Shown here: positions 8,410 to 16,650 of the stretch, piece by piece
Position numbering within the stretch: the first letter of the stretch is position 1
How the letters are laid out: every line of letters begins with the position of its first letter
NCBI RefSeq assembly: GCF_036010325.1
Contig: NZ_CP108549.1
Coordinates: forward strand, 7,750,001 to 7,814,000
Origin: Streptomyces sp. NBC_01210
Lineage (GTDB): Bacteria > Actinomycetota > Actinomycetes > Streptomycetales > Streptomycetaceae
Length of the DNA stretch: 64,000 bases
Direction of reading: 5' to 3'
Program-made: the position numbers and the translations under genes
The notes under the pieces: model-generated
Database searches by the model: none
Told to the model about the DNA's origin: nothing
What the model saw: the letters and a program-made list of their open reading frames with translations, nothing else

Positions 8410-9015
8410 ATGATCAGAGTGGTCCTTGCCGAGGACATGCACATGGTGCGGGGAGCACTGGTCGCCCTGCTCAACCTCGAGGCCGACATACAGATAGTGG
8501 CGGAGGTCGGAACGGGACGTGACATTCTGCCCGCGGTGCTGCAGCACCATCCCCATGTGGCGGTGCTCGACATCGATCTGCCGGGTATCGACGGGCTGTC
8601 CGCCGCCGCCGAGGTCCATGCCAAACAGCCGTCCTGCCGCACCCTGATCCTCACCGGACTCGGCCGACCCGGCAACCTGCGCCGGGCGCTGGAGGCCCAG
8701 GTGTCCGGGTTCATCCTCAAGGACGCGCCGCCGAGCCAACTCGCCGACGCGATCCGGCGGGTGTCCTCGGGCGAGCGGGTGATAGATCCGCAGCTCGCCC
8801 TCGACGCCTGGGCGGCCAGGGACAATCCCCTCACCGCCCGGGAGACCGAGGTGCTGCGGATGGCCGCGGGCGGGGCCGAGGCGCCCGACATCGCGGGACG
8901 GCTGTATCTGACCGTGGGGACCGTACGGAACTATCTGACGACAGTCGTCACCAAACTGGGCGCGCGCAACCGCGTCGACGCGATCCGCATCGCCCGGGAG
9001 CAGGGCTGGCTCTGA
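8410..9015 (+). CDS. NarL/LuxR-family response regulator
   Basis: 201 residues. The receiver domain occupies 1-120 with acidic pocket residues AED at 7-9, the phospho-acceptor Asp54 in VLDIDLPG, and the switch Lys in ILKDAPP. The C-terminal 60 residues form a LuxR helix-turn-helix (LTARETEVLRMAAGG, then TVGTVRNYL). ATG 8410 is chosen because the receiver fold begins there; ATG 8389 adds seven unconserved residues. It is convergent with the histidine kinase at 9025, leaving 9 bp between stops, so the two almost certainly form a pair. Targets are not visible; the P450 and RiPP genes are the nearest candidates. Confidence 0.92.
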   Translation: MIRVVLAEDMHMVRGALVALLNLEADIQIVAEVGTGRDILPAVLQHHPHVAVLDIDLPGIDGLSAAAEVHAKQPSCRTLILTGLGRPGNLRRALEAQVSGFILKDAPPSQLADAIRRVSSGERVIDPQLALDAWAARDNPLTARETEVLRMAAGGAEAPDIAGRLYLTVGTVRNYLTTVVTKLGARNRVDAIRIAREQGWL

Positions 9016-9024
9016 GCGCCCGCC

Positions 9025-10281
9025 CTAAATGATCTGCTTGTCCATGAGGACCAGGGCCGGCCGGTGCGCCCTCCGGCTCTCTCCGCAGTCCAGCGGCACC
9101 TTCGCCTCCAGATGGAAGCAGCCGTCCGCCCGTACACCGGCGGTGAGTTCCCCGCCGATCGCGCTGACACGGGTGGAGAGATTGCCGATTCCGCTGCCGT
9201 CGTACGAGGCCGGATCGCCGGAGCTGCGGGCGACCCCGTCGTTCCTCACATGCAGCACCACCGTGCCATTGCCCATATCCCGTGCCGAGATGCGGCAGCG
9301 GCGGACCGTGCTGTGCCGCAGGATATTGGTGATCCCCTCCCGCAGTACGGTCGCCAGCACCGTGCCCACCCGGTCGGGCAGGTCCATCAGTGTGGAGTCG
9401 ACCTCGATGCCGATGCCTGCCGCGCCGAACACCGAGCGGGCCGAGGCGAGTTCCGCGCAGAACGACATGTCCCGATAGCTGCGGGCGACCTGCCGGGTGT
9501 CGGCGAGGGCCTGACGGGAGATCTCCAGCACGGTGGAGAGCTCTTCGCGGGCCCGCGCCGGATGCTGATCGACCAGCCGCAGCGTCAGCTCGCTGCGGAG
9601 TGTGATCGCCGAGAGGCTGTATCCCAGCAGATCGTGCAGATCGCGGGCGAAGCGCAGCCGCTCCTGTTCCACCGCGAGCCGGGCGATCTCCTGTTGTGCG
9701 CTGCGCAGTTTGAGCACCATCTCGGAGAGCGAGGTCAGTCCGTAGACCAGGCTCGCGGTCGTGATGGTGGAGACGCCGATGTACGTGGCGTCGAGGTAGG
9801 TCCTGCCCGACCAGGTCGTCGTCAGGCCCATGGTGGTGGCGACGGTGAGTCCTGAGCACACCCATGACCACGGTGAGCGCAGGACGAGCAGCAGTGATCC
9901 GGTGAGAAAGCCGGTGATCCCCACCCAGGCGGTACCCATCAGCAGGATCGGCGGATAGCTCAGCGCCAGTTGGATGACCAGGATCCAGTACTGCTGTCTG
10001 CGCTTGAGCCGTACCCGGCGGGTTGCCGAGAGCACCACCTGGCACGCGAACATCCCGAGCAGGGCCAGCGCGCCCGCGATGAGTTGGAACAAGCTCTGCT
10101 GCACGGTGAGCAGATGCAGGGTCGCAGCGGCCAGCACGCCGCCGAGAGCAACCAGCAGGATGCCCAGGGCGATCTTGGGAGCCAGTCCCGCATCCCCTCC
10201 ATCGCGACCGTACATGGCTGGATCGCGGTGGTCTGCGCTGTGCAAGTGTTGTCTCTCCTGGGTTCGATTCACGTCAAGCAT
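9025..10281 (-). CDS. Sensor histidine kinase, DesK/NarX-like (HisKA_3)
   Basis: 418 residues. About five to six membrane helices cover residues 35-180 with hardly any extracellular loop, so the signal is probably sensed in or at the membrane. The phospho-acceptor His216 is in FARDLHDLLGYSL, the HisKA_3 motif. The ATP-binding domain shows REGITNILRHS (N box) and DGSGIGNLSTRV (G box). It partners the convergent response regulator. ATG 10281 has a run of Gs (complement of 10286-10291) as Shine-Dalgarno; ATG 10215 is a shorter option. The Shine-Dalgarno lies in one arm of the inverted repeat at 10287-10339. Confidence 0.9.
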   Translation of the reverse strand: MLDVNRTQERQHLHSADHRDPAMYGRDGGDAGLAPKIALGILLVALGGVLAAATLHLLTVQQSLFQLIAGALALLGMFACQVVLSATRRVRLKRRQQYWILVIQLALSYPPILLMGTAWVGITGFLTGSLLLVLRSPWSWVCSGLTVATTMGLTTTWSGRTYLDATYIGVSTITTASLVYGLTSLSEMVLKLRSAQQEIARLAVEQERLRFARDLHDLLGYSLSAITLRSELTLRLVDQHPARAREELSTVLEISRQALADTRQVARSYRDMSFCAELASARSVFGAAGIGIEVDSTLMDLPDRVGTVLATVLREGITNILRHSTVRRCRISARDMGNGTVVLHVRNDGVARSSGDPASYDGSGIGNLSTRVSAIGGELTAGVRADGCFHLEAKVPLDCGESRRAHRPALVLMDKQII

Positions 10282-10286
10282 GTGAC

Positions 10287-10339
10287 CCCCCGTTGCACTG
10301 CGTAGCGTGGTTTCAGATCCTAGGCGAGTGCAACGGGGG
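10287..10339 (-). promoter_or_regulatory. Inverted repeat covering the kinase Shine-Dalgarno; possible terminator of the RiPP transcript
   Basis: Perfect 12-bp arms, cccccgttgcac at 10287-10298 and gtgcaacggggg at 10328-10339, with 29 bases between. On the minus-strand transcript the downstream arm contains the G-rich Shine-Dalgarno of the kinase gene, so folding would hide it. The same hairpin follows the cyclodehydratase stop by 15 bp, so it may instead act as a terminator. Both readings are inference. Confidence 0.5.
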
Positions 10340-10353
10340 CGTGACTGTCATTA

Positions 10354-12606
10354 CTAGACAAACAGCGGTATCGGATTGAGTTCCTCGTAGGGAATCGGCG
10401 TGGTGCGCCGCCCCAGACGCACGGGTACGTCATAGAGCCTGCCGGGACCGAAGCGTGTCCAGAAGTGGCGCAATCCGGGTACCAGAACCTTCACTGCCGG
10501 GAGCTCCAGATCCGGCCGGGTCTGATCGAGGACCAGCAGCTCCATGCCGTGTGCGCGGACCAGTTGCTCCGCGGCATGGACGTCGTCCAGGAGGTCCGGG
10601 CGCAGGGTGTAGCCGTACTCGGTACGGCGCTTCGCCGGGACCGTCGGATCGGGGCCCAGATAGGGCTGATTGGCAAGTGTGCGGCGGGTGCACCAGTCGA
10701 GGAGGGCGAAGTCGTCCTCGGCGGGCGCCTCGAGTACGGCGGGCAGCAGCTGATTCATCTCGGTGAGTGCGCGCCGGAGTGCGATATCGGGATCGAAGTG
10801 GCAGCCGAAGCCGAACATGATGTCCTCCTCCGGCTTGTCGGTCCGGCGCGAGATAGCGGCCATCGACGGAATGCCCAGGTCGGAGGTGAGATCGAGCACC
10901 CAGAACTCCCGTTTGAGCAAGGAGTACTCGGCACGCATCCCGTCGATCCAGGGGTCGGGGAACGAGTCCAGGTCCACCGCCGGCTGTGAGGTGCGGTTGT
11001 ACCACCACAGCGCGACCGAGTCCCGCTCGACGAGCTCGAAAAAGCCTTGCAGGATGGCGTCTTCGAGACTGCTGCCCGCCGCGTTGCCATTGGAGTCGGC
11101 CACGGTGAAGCAGGGGCCCTTGGCGGGCGGTGGGGCGAAGTAGAGCATCCCGGTCGGCACCATCCGGTGCCTGCCGTGGGTGACCGACCAGACCGGCGTC
11201 CAGTCGACGGCCGCCTTCTCGTCGAACGGGTCGCAGATGTACTGGAACGGTGGCTGTACGGCGTTCCACTGCAGTCGGTCGGTGTACTGCCGCTCGTGGT
11301 ACAGCTGGCACTCATTGGGGTGGATCGCCTCCCCGGCCAGCTCCTTGAAACTGGCGCGGATCCTCGGCTCGTCCCCGTGCATCGTTGCGGAGTAACGCTC
11401 CACCCCTTCGCAGAGCGCGCCGACCTTCGCATCCAGAGCGGTGACCCCCTTGCCACCGCTCTGGCTGCGCAATCCGGAGCGGAACGCCGCGAGACTGCGC
11501 GCGGTCCACGCCGGATTGGGCCCTGAGCGGTACGCGTTGAGGAAGTCGGGACCGCCGGGCGCGCGGTGCAGCGAGCTGACCACTCCGGTGACCGTGCCGA
11601 CCAGGTGCTCGTAGCGTTCCATGACCTGTTCGGCCGTCAGGGCCCGGTGACCGTTTCCGCTGAAGGTCTTCTTGGGCCGCGACGCGAGGGTGATGGGCTG
11701 CTGCACGCGGTCCCCGACGAGCCGCGGGTCACCGCATTCGGGGCATTGCGGCCGCCGACCGACCGGATGTGCCCGGACGGCGAGCTGAAGAGTGTCCAGA
11801 ACTCGTATGGTCAGCTGGCTCTTGTCGCGGTAGCCGGCAACCCACTTGGCGGCTTCCACGGCGATCGCCTGCAGGGCCAGCGAGCGGCTCGCGGCGATGG
11901 TCGCGCGTGGCGGCGTCGGCGGCGACGACATGCCGAGCGCCTGTCCAACGAGCTGTTCCGGCTGGCGGTGGTGCTTGAGCCGGTAGGCCATACAGCTCCA
12001 GCAGGCCCCTTCGCCCGGCTGGAACACCGGCCCGATCCATGGTTCGACGCCATGTGGTTTGGCGAGCAGCCACGGATGTCCGCTACGGCGCTGTTCCTTG
12101 TCGATGTCATGCAGCTGAGGCAGGAGATAGTCGTCGCAGAGGACGACCGTCAGATCACAGCCGCCGGGGCCGCTCAGCGCGACCCCGGCGGTGAAAAAGG
12201 CGTCCCGGGCGGTCGGCCCGCCGACGTCACCCAGGTCCAGCAATCGGACCCGGCCCTCGGTCAGCGCCCTTCCGGCAAGCGTCGCCTCCAGACCGGCGGC
12301 TTCCCAGTACGCCGATGCGTCCTGGTCCGTCGATTCGGTTTGCGGCGCGGCATACCCGGTGACCAGATTCGCCTGCGTCAGCTTCCCCAGGAGACTGCCG
12401 AGTTCGGTGGGCGACAGCAGTCCCTGAGTGTCCCGCACAAGGGCGGGCAGGTCCCGGCTGCCGTCGAGTAGAGGAGCGATGGCTGCTACTGCGTCGCCCT
12501 CGATCGCGGTGACACCCTGTTCGGAGACCAGATAGGTCGCCTCGCCCGGTATGACGGCGGTGGTGAGATGTCTCCTGAACCCGATCCGTGGCCATAGGGA
12601 ATCCAT
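10354..12606 (-). CDS. Fused E1-like/YcaO azoline cyclodehydratase (TOMM biosynthesis)
   Basis: 750 residues. The N-terminal half is the leader-binding/E1-like part: two CxxC pairs, CWSC at 202-205 and CPEC at 288-291, make the expected zinc site. The C-terminal half (about 390-750) is a YcaO domain with the glutamate-rich ATP site (EGVERY and GFFELVERD segments) and ends in NPIPLFV, a short form of the proline-rich tail of cyclodehydratases. Such fusions turn Cys/Ser/Thr of a precursor peptide into azolines using ATP. It starts 7 bp after the precursor-like gene at 12614. No SagB-type dehydrogenase is in the window, so azolines rather than azoles are predicted unless the enzyme is elsewhere. 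Confidence 0.9.
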   Translation of the reverse strand: MDSLWPRIGFRRHLTTAVIPGEATYLVSEQGVTAIEGDAVAAIAPLLDGSRDLPALVRDTQGLLSPTELGSLLGKLTQANLVTGYAAPQTESTDQDASAYWEAAGLEATLAGRALTEGRVRLLDLGDVGGPTARDAFFTAGVALSGPGGCDLTVVLCDDYLLPQLHDIDKEQRRSGHPWLLAKPHGVEPWIGPVFQPGEGACWSCMAYRLKHHRQPEQLVGQALGMSSPPTPPRATIAASRSLALQAIAVEAAKWVAGYRDKSQLTIRVLDTLQLAVRAHPVGRRPQCPECGDPRLVGDRVQQPITLASRPKKTFSGNGHRALTAEQVMERYEHLVGTVTGVVSSLHRAPGGPDFLNAYRSGPNPAWTARSLAAFRSGLRSQSGGKGVTALDAKVGALCEGVERYSATMHGDEPRIRASFKELAGEAIHPNECQLYHERQYTDRLQWNAVQPPFQYICDPFDEKAAVDWTPVWSVTHGRHRMVPTGMLYFAPPPAKGPCFTVADSNGNAAGSSLEDAILQGFFELVERDSVALWWYNRTSQPAVDLDSFPDPWIDGMRAEYSLLKREFWVLDLTSDLGIPSMAAISRRTDKPEEDIMFGFGCHFDPDIALRRALTEMNQLLPAVLEAPAEDDFALLDWCTRRTLANQPYLGPDPTVPAKRRTEYGYTLRPDLLDDVHAAEQLVRAHGMELLVLDQTRPDLELPAVKVLVPGLRHFWTRFGPGRLYDVPVRLGRRTTPIPYEELNPIPLFV

Positions 12607-12613
12607 GTGCAGC

Positions 12614-12985
12614 TCACACGGGCAGGGTGCCGACGGCGCCCTGTCGAGCTGCCGGCACAGGGGGGTAGGGCTGCTCGGTGAAGCAGATGCAGGCACGTAC
12701 CGCCCCACGCACGGAGTGCGCGGCGTCCGGTTCCCCCGAGGAGCTGAGGTTGGTGATCGTGACTTCGATGTCGGCCTCCGCCGGCAGCGCGGGGACGGTG
12801 CTTTCCGGTGTCATCGGAATGCCGAATTCGGCGAGAACATTGCGCGGCTCCAGCGCGTACCGCAGGGCGAGTTCCGGCTGCAGAAAGCTCCGGGCGACGA
12901 GTTCGGCGAAACGCCAGTCGTGTTCCACGGAGGTGGTGCAGGCCCCTTGAGCTGCGGTTCCGCTGGACGCGTAACCAGACATCAT
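12614..12985 (-). CDS. NHLP-type RiPP precursor peptide
   Basis: 123 residues. Residues 22-82 resemble the nitrile-hydratase-like leader peptide: FAELVARSFLQPELA, then the hallmark EPRNVLAEFGI, then a short beta-forming IEVTITNL segment. The remaining 40 residues are a candidate core with Ser81-Ser83, Ser91, Cys99, Cys101 and Thr103 (ACICFT) and a proline-rich PYPPVP stretch. There is no obvious double-Gly cleavage site. Two ATGs lie in tandem; GGGAG is 4 bp before the first and 7 bp before the second, so the product may begin at 12982. It is first in a two-gene unit with the cyclodehydratase. It could instead be a small enzyme-like protein, but the pairing favours a precursor. Confidence 0.75.
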   Translation of the reverse strand: MMSGYASSGTAAQGACTTSVEHDWRFAELVARSFLQPELALRYALEPRNVLAEFGIPMTPESTVPALPAEADIEVTITNLSSSGEPDAAHSVRGAVRACICFTEQPYPPVPAARQGAVGTLPV

Positions 12986-13254
12986 CGTGCTCCCATCGTG
13001 ATGTGAACGGTGCCGGGCGGATGTTTCCCCTGCGGATGTTCGGCTGCGCATACGAGAGCAGTGTGCTGTCGGGTGACTTGAATCGAACAGTGGAGGCGTC
13101 ATCTCCCTGGATGTGAAGATTTCATAGGCCCGTTCCAGGTGATCTCCATGCGTGGGTTATGAGCTGGTCACTGTTTCTGCACATGTGCTGCATGGGACCC
13201 TCCGTGAATCAGCTTCTCGCCGGAGGAGCTGTCCGACGGGGTGAGGAAAAGGCC

Positions 13255-14097
13255 ATGCCGAACAGGGGGCGCCGAGTGCGCGTCGAAGTACTGGGAACTC
13301 TCTGCGGCGAGGCCGCGGGAGTCTCGGTCCTTCCCAGCGCCTCCAAACCGCGGCAGATCCTGGCTCTTCTCGCCCTCAACGCGCAGCACATCGTGCCCGT
13401 CCCGGTCCTCATGGAAGAGCTATGGGGCGCGGGCCCGCCGCGCAGCGCGCCCACCACGCTGCAGACCTACATCCTGCAACTGCGCCGCAGACTGCGTGCC
13501 GCGATTCCCGAAACGACGGGGGTCTGGGACAAGAACGTGCTGGTGACACGGCACGGCGGCTATCTGCTCGACGCGGATCCCGCCGATGTCGATGCCCTGG
13601 AGTTCGACAGGCTCACCTGTGCCGGCCACACCGCCTTCGAAGTCGGCGACATGGCTGCCGCGTCGAGCAGTCTCACCGCGGCTCTTGAGCTGTGGCGCGG
13701 CCCGGCGCTGGCCGACGTACCCCATGGGCGGCATCTGGGTATCGAGGTGACCCGCCTGCAGGAGAGCCGCCTCGGCGCGCTGGAGCGACGCATCGGCGCG
13801 GATGTACGGCTCGGCAGGCACCGGGAAGTGCTCGGTGAGTTGTGCGCGCTGTGCGAACGCCACCCCTTGAACGAGAGTCTGCGGGCGCTGCAGATGCTCG
13901 CCTACTGCGCGGACGGCAGGTCATCCGACGCGCTGATCGCCTACAAGCGCCTTCGCGAAACCCTGATCGAGGAACTGGGCCTTGAGCCTTCTCCCCGAAT
14001 TCAGCGGCTTCACCAGGCAATCCTCCGCGGTGAGGAAGCCATGGAAGTGTGGAGCGGCTCTTGCCGCCCGGGTGGTGCCGGCGTTCTCACCGGCTGA
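13255..14097 (+). CDS. SARP-family transcriptional activator 1
   Basis: 280 residues. An OmpR-like winged helix (residues 10-100, including the LMEELWG and TLQTYILQLRRRL segments) is followed by a bacterial transcriptional activation domain with TPR-like helices, the DnrI/ActII-4 layout. SARPs switch on antibiotic clusters by binding heptamer repeats near the -35 box. ATG 13255 is used because the winged helix begins a few residues later; the upstream frame is unconserved. It is divergent from the RiPP precursor with 270 bp between, a region in which I see no other gene. Its target is probably one of the two polyketide clusters. Confidence 0.92.
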   Translation: MPNRGRRVRVEVLGTLCGEAAGVSVLPSASKPRQILALLALNAQHIVPVPVLMEELWGAGPPRSAPTTLQTYILQLRRRLRAAIPETTGVWDKNVLVTRHGGYLLDADPADVDALEFDRLTCAGHTAFEVGDMAAASSSLTAALELWRGPALADVPHGRHLGIEVTRLQESRLGALERRIGADVRLGRHREVLGELCALCERHPLNESLRALQMLAYCADGRSSDALIAYKRLRETLIEELGLEPSPRIQRLHQAILRGEEAMEVWSGSCRPGGAGVLTG

Positions 14098-14215
14098 CGC
14101 CGTACCCCGGTGAACCCGCTCCACCTCACTCCAGCTCTGATCAAGCGGCCTTCCAGTGGTGGTCGTGACGATCGGGACCCGCGTAGTCGAAACCGGTGCG
14201 GTGTGAGGAGGCGGC

Positions 14216-14974
14216 GTGAACCACTATCTCGCGGTATCGCCCGGAATCTCGGAGTTGCCGGACCCGGCGCTGCGGCTGTTCTGCTTCCATCATGCGGGCG
14301 CCGGAGCTCTGACGTTCGCCCGCTGGCGCGCCCGTTTCCCGGCGGACGTGCAGGTCCTTCCCATACGGCTGCCGGGCCGGGAGACCAGACTGCGGGAGCC
14401 GCGCATCACCGACTCCGGACAGCTGCTGGCCGAACTCGACACATATCTCGGCCCGTTGCTCGATGTGCCGCACGCCTTCTACGGGCACAGTCTCGGCGCC
14501 CTGGTCGCCTACCGGTTCGCACTCCACCGGGTCCGGGCCGGTCAGCGGCCGCCGCTGCTGGTCGGCGTCGGCGCCTGTGCCGCGCCCCATCTGCCCACCC
14601 CGCTCGTCGAGCAGTCGGATCTGCCCGACGAGGGACTGCTGGCCGCGCTCGCGCGGTACGGCACTCTGCCGCCCTATCTTTTCGAGCGGCCCAAGTGGCT
14701 GAGCATCCTGCTCTCCACGATGCGTGACGATCTCCAGCTCGCACGGAGCCTGCGGGACGGGGCCGGCGAACGGCTGCCAAGCCCGCTGTATGCCTGCGCG
14801 GGTGCCGAAGACCTGGTCGCGACCGCTCCGGCGGTCGCCGCATGGCGCCGCTACACCAGCGCCGACTTCGATCTGCGGACGGTACCGGGCGGTCACTTCT
14901 TCGTCCGTGACGCCGAGCTGCCCACCTTGCTCGCGGCACAACTGCGCCATCTCGCACCACATCCGATCGCCTGA
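14216..14974 (+). CDS. Type II thioesterase
   Basis: 252 residues, alpha/beta-hydrolase fold. It shows the FCFHHAGAGA oxyanion region at 22-31, the nucleophile Ser92 in GHSLGA, and the closing catalytic His in GGHFF. Type II thioesterases remove wrong or stalled acyl groups from carrier proteins of NRPS and modular PKS systems. GTG 14216 has a good GAGGAGG just upstream. Type II aromatic PKS clusters seldom need one, so it more likely serves carrier proteins of the tetronate pathway or the building-block locus to the right. It sits between two SARP genes transcribed the same way. Confidence 0.9.
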   Translation: MNHYLAVSPGISELPDPALRLFCFHHAGAGALTFARWRARFPADVQVLPIRLPGRETRLREPRITDSGQLLAELDTYLGPLLDVPHAFYGHSLGALVAYRFALHRVRAGQRPPLLVGVGACAAPHLPTPLVEQSDLPDEGLLAALARYGTLPPYLFERPKWLSILLSTMRDDLQLARSLRDGAGERLPSPLYACAGAEDLVATAPAVAAWRRYTSADFDLRTVPGGHFFVRDAELPTLLAAQLRHLAPHPIA

Positions 14975-15003
14975 GCTTCAACGCCTCGAAGGGAGTAGCG
15001 GAT

Positions 15004-15864
15004 ATGGACATCAGCGTGCTGGGGCCCTGCCGGGTCATCCAGTCGGGAGTCTCTGTCGTCCCCACTGCAGTCAAACCACGCAAGGTCCTCGCCCTGCTCG
15101 CCATGCACCCGGACCAAGTGGTCTCGGTGGGCTCGCTGGTGGAGGAGCTGTGGGGTGAAGCCCCGCCACGCAGCGTCCAGACCACCTTGCAGACCTACAT
15201 TCTTCAGCTGCGCAACCTCATAGCCGCCGCACTCGGCGGGGCCCTCCGGCCCGAGCTGCCGAACGGCGCCAAGAGCATCCTCGTCACGGAGTCGGGCGGC
15301 TATCTGCTCGACACCCAGGGCGGGGTGGTCGATGTCTCCGAGTACGAACGGCTCGCCGGGACCGGGCATCGCGCCCTGGAGAGCGGCAACTGCCCGGTGG
15401 CGTCCGACTCCTTCCGCCGGGCGCTCGCCCTGTGGCGCGGCCCCGCACTCGTCGACGTACAGTGCGGACCGCTGCTGGAGATCGAGGCGACCCGGCTCGA
15501 GGAGTCGCGCCTGAGCATCCTCAACCAGCGCATCGAGGCCGATCTGCGGCTCGGACGCCACCACGAACTCGTGGGTGAGCTGTCCGGACTCGCCGCCCAG
15601 CATCCGATGCACGAGGACACCCAGGGGCAGCTGATGCTCGCGCTGTACCGCTCCGGACGGCGCGGCAACGCGCTCGAGGTGTACCAGCGGCTGCGTTCGG
15701 TCCTCTCTCATGAGCTGGGCCTCGACCCGTCCCCCCGGCTCCAGCATCTGCAGCGCGCGATGCTGGAATCCTCACTCGACCTGGAGGTCTCGTCCGAGCC
15801 CGTCCGGGTAGGAGTGGGCGCCGGAGCCGGCGGAGGTATCGAGCGCGCCTTGCGGGCGCGCTGA
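15004..15864 (+). CDS. SARP-family transcriptional activator 2
   Basis: 286 residues with the same winged-helix plus BTAD layout as the SARP at 13255 and clear local similarity to it (ELWGEAPPRS, TLQTYILQLR, ELGLDPSPRLQ). The pair probably arose by duplication or the two came together from different clusters. It begins 29 bp after the thioesterase stop with GGGAG upstream and ends 4 bp from the convergent FabI-like gene. The alanine/glycine-rich last 25 residues are unstructured. It is the SARP closest to the building-block and type II PKS operons and is the best candidate for their activator. Confidence 0.92.
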   Translation: MDISVLGPCRVIQSGVSVVPTAVKPRKVLALLAMHPDQVVSVGSLVEELWGEAPPRSVQTTLQTYILQLRNLIAAALGGALRPELPNGAKSILVTESGGYLLDTQGGVVDVSEYERLAGTGHRALESGNCPVASDSFRRALALWRGPALVDVQCGPLLEIEATRLEESRLSILNQRIEADLRLGRHHELVGELSGLAAQHPMHEDTQGQLMLALYRSGRRGNALEVYQRLRSVLSHELGLDPSPRLQHLQRAMLESSLDLEVSSEPVRVGVGAGAGGGIERALRAR

Positions 15865-15868
15865 CAGC

Positions 15869-16650
15869 TCACGCCCCGGTGGCATGCAAGCCGCCGTCCA
15901 CATGCACGATCTCCCCAGTGGTGCGGGGGAACCAGTCGGAGAGCAGCGCGACGCACGCCCGGGCCACCGGCTCCGGGTCGGACGAGTCCCGGCCGAGCGG
16001 GGCGCGCTTCGCCCACAGCGCCTCGAACGACTCGGCTCCGGGAACTCCCCGGGCCGCGAGCGTACGGACCGACCCGACGCCACCAGATTCACGGTGACGC
16101 CGGCCGGGCCGAGGTCCCGCGCCAGATAGCGGGCCGTCGACTCGAGGGTGCGCCTTGGCGACGCCCATCCAGTCGTAGTCGGGCCAGGTCACGGACGCGT
16201 CGAAGTCCAGGCCGACGACGGACGAGCCGCGGCCGAGCAGCGGAAGACAGGCCGCGGTCAGTGACTGCAGCGAGTACGTGGAGAACTGCAGCGCCTGCGC
16301 ACCTGCGGCCGGCCGGCCGTGAGGAAGCCGCCGCCCATCGCCTCCGCAGGCGCGTACGCGATCGCGTGCAGAATGCCGTCGAGCCCGTCCACATGGCTGC
16401 GGAGCCGGTCCGGCAGCGCTGCCGGACCGTCGGTGGACGTCACATCCAGCACCACGACCGGGGCCGGAGCAGGCAGCCGCGCGGCCGTACGCGCGGTGTG
16501 GCCGGCCGTGGCCCCCGGAGCCGAGAGCACCACCGTGGCCCCCTCGGTCTGAGCGAGCGCGGCGGTGTGGAAGGCCGGCGAGAAGCGGTTGAGCACGCCC
16601 GTCACCAGCATCCACCGGCCCTCCAGCAGCCCGTTCCCCATCCGCGTCAC
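15869..16650 (-). pseudogene. FabI/InhA-like enoyl-ACP reductase, three frameshifts
   Basis: Read through all three frames, the region matches a whole InhA/FabI protein of about 255 residues: GRWMLVTG start, SVVGLDFD, the catalytic Tyr/Lys in YDWMGVAK, VNLVASG, RAPLG and a closing TGEIVHVDGG. Three single-base changes break it: a base missing near 16296-16302 (before AQALQFSTYS), an extra C near 16140-16146 (after VAKAH), and a base missing near 16075-16085 (after NLVASG). All lie within about 230 bp. The GTG start overlaps the stop of the upstream gene (GTGA), so it belongs to the leftward operon. Either the gene is decaying or the sequence has local errors; each indel is next to a short C or G run. 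Confidence 0.8.
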
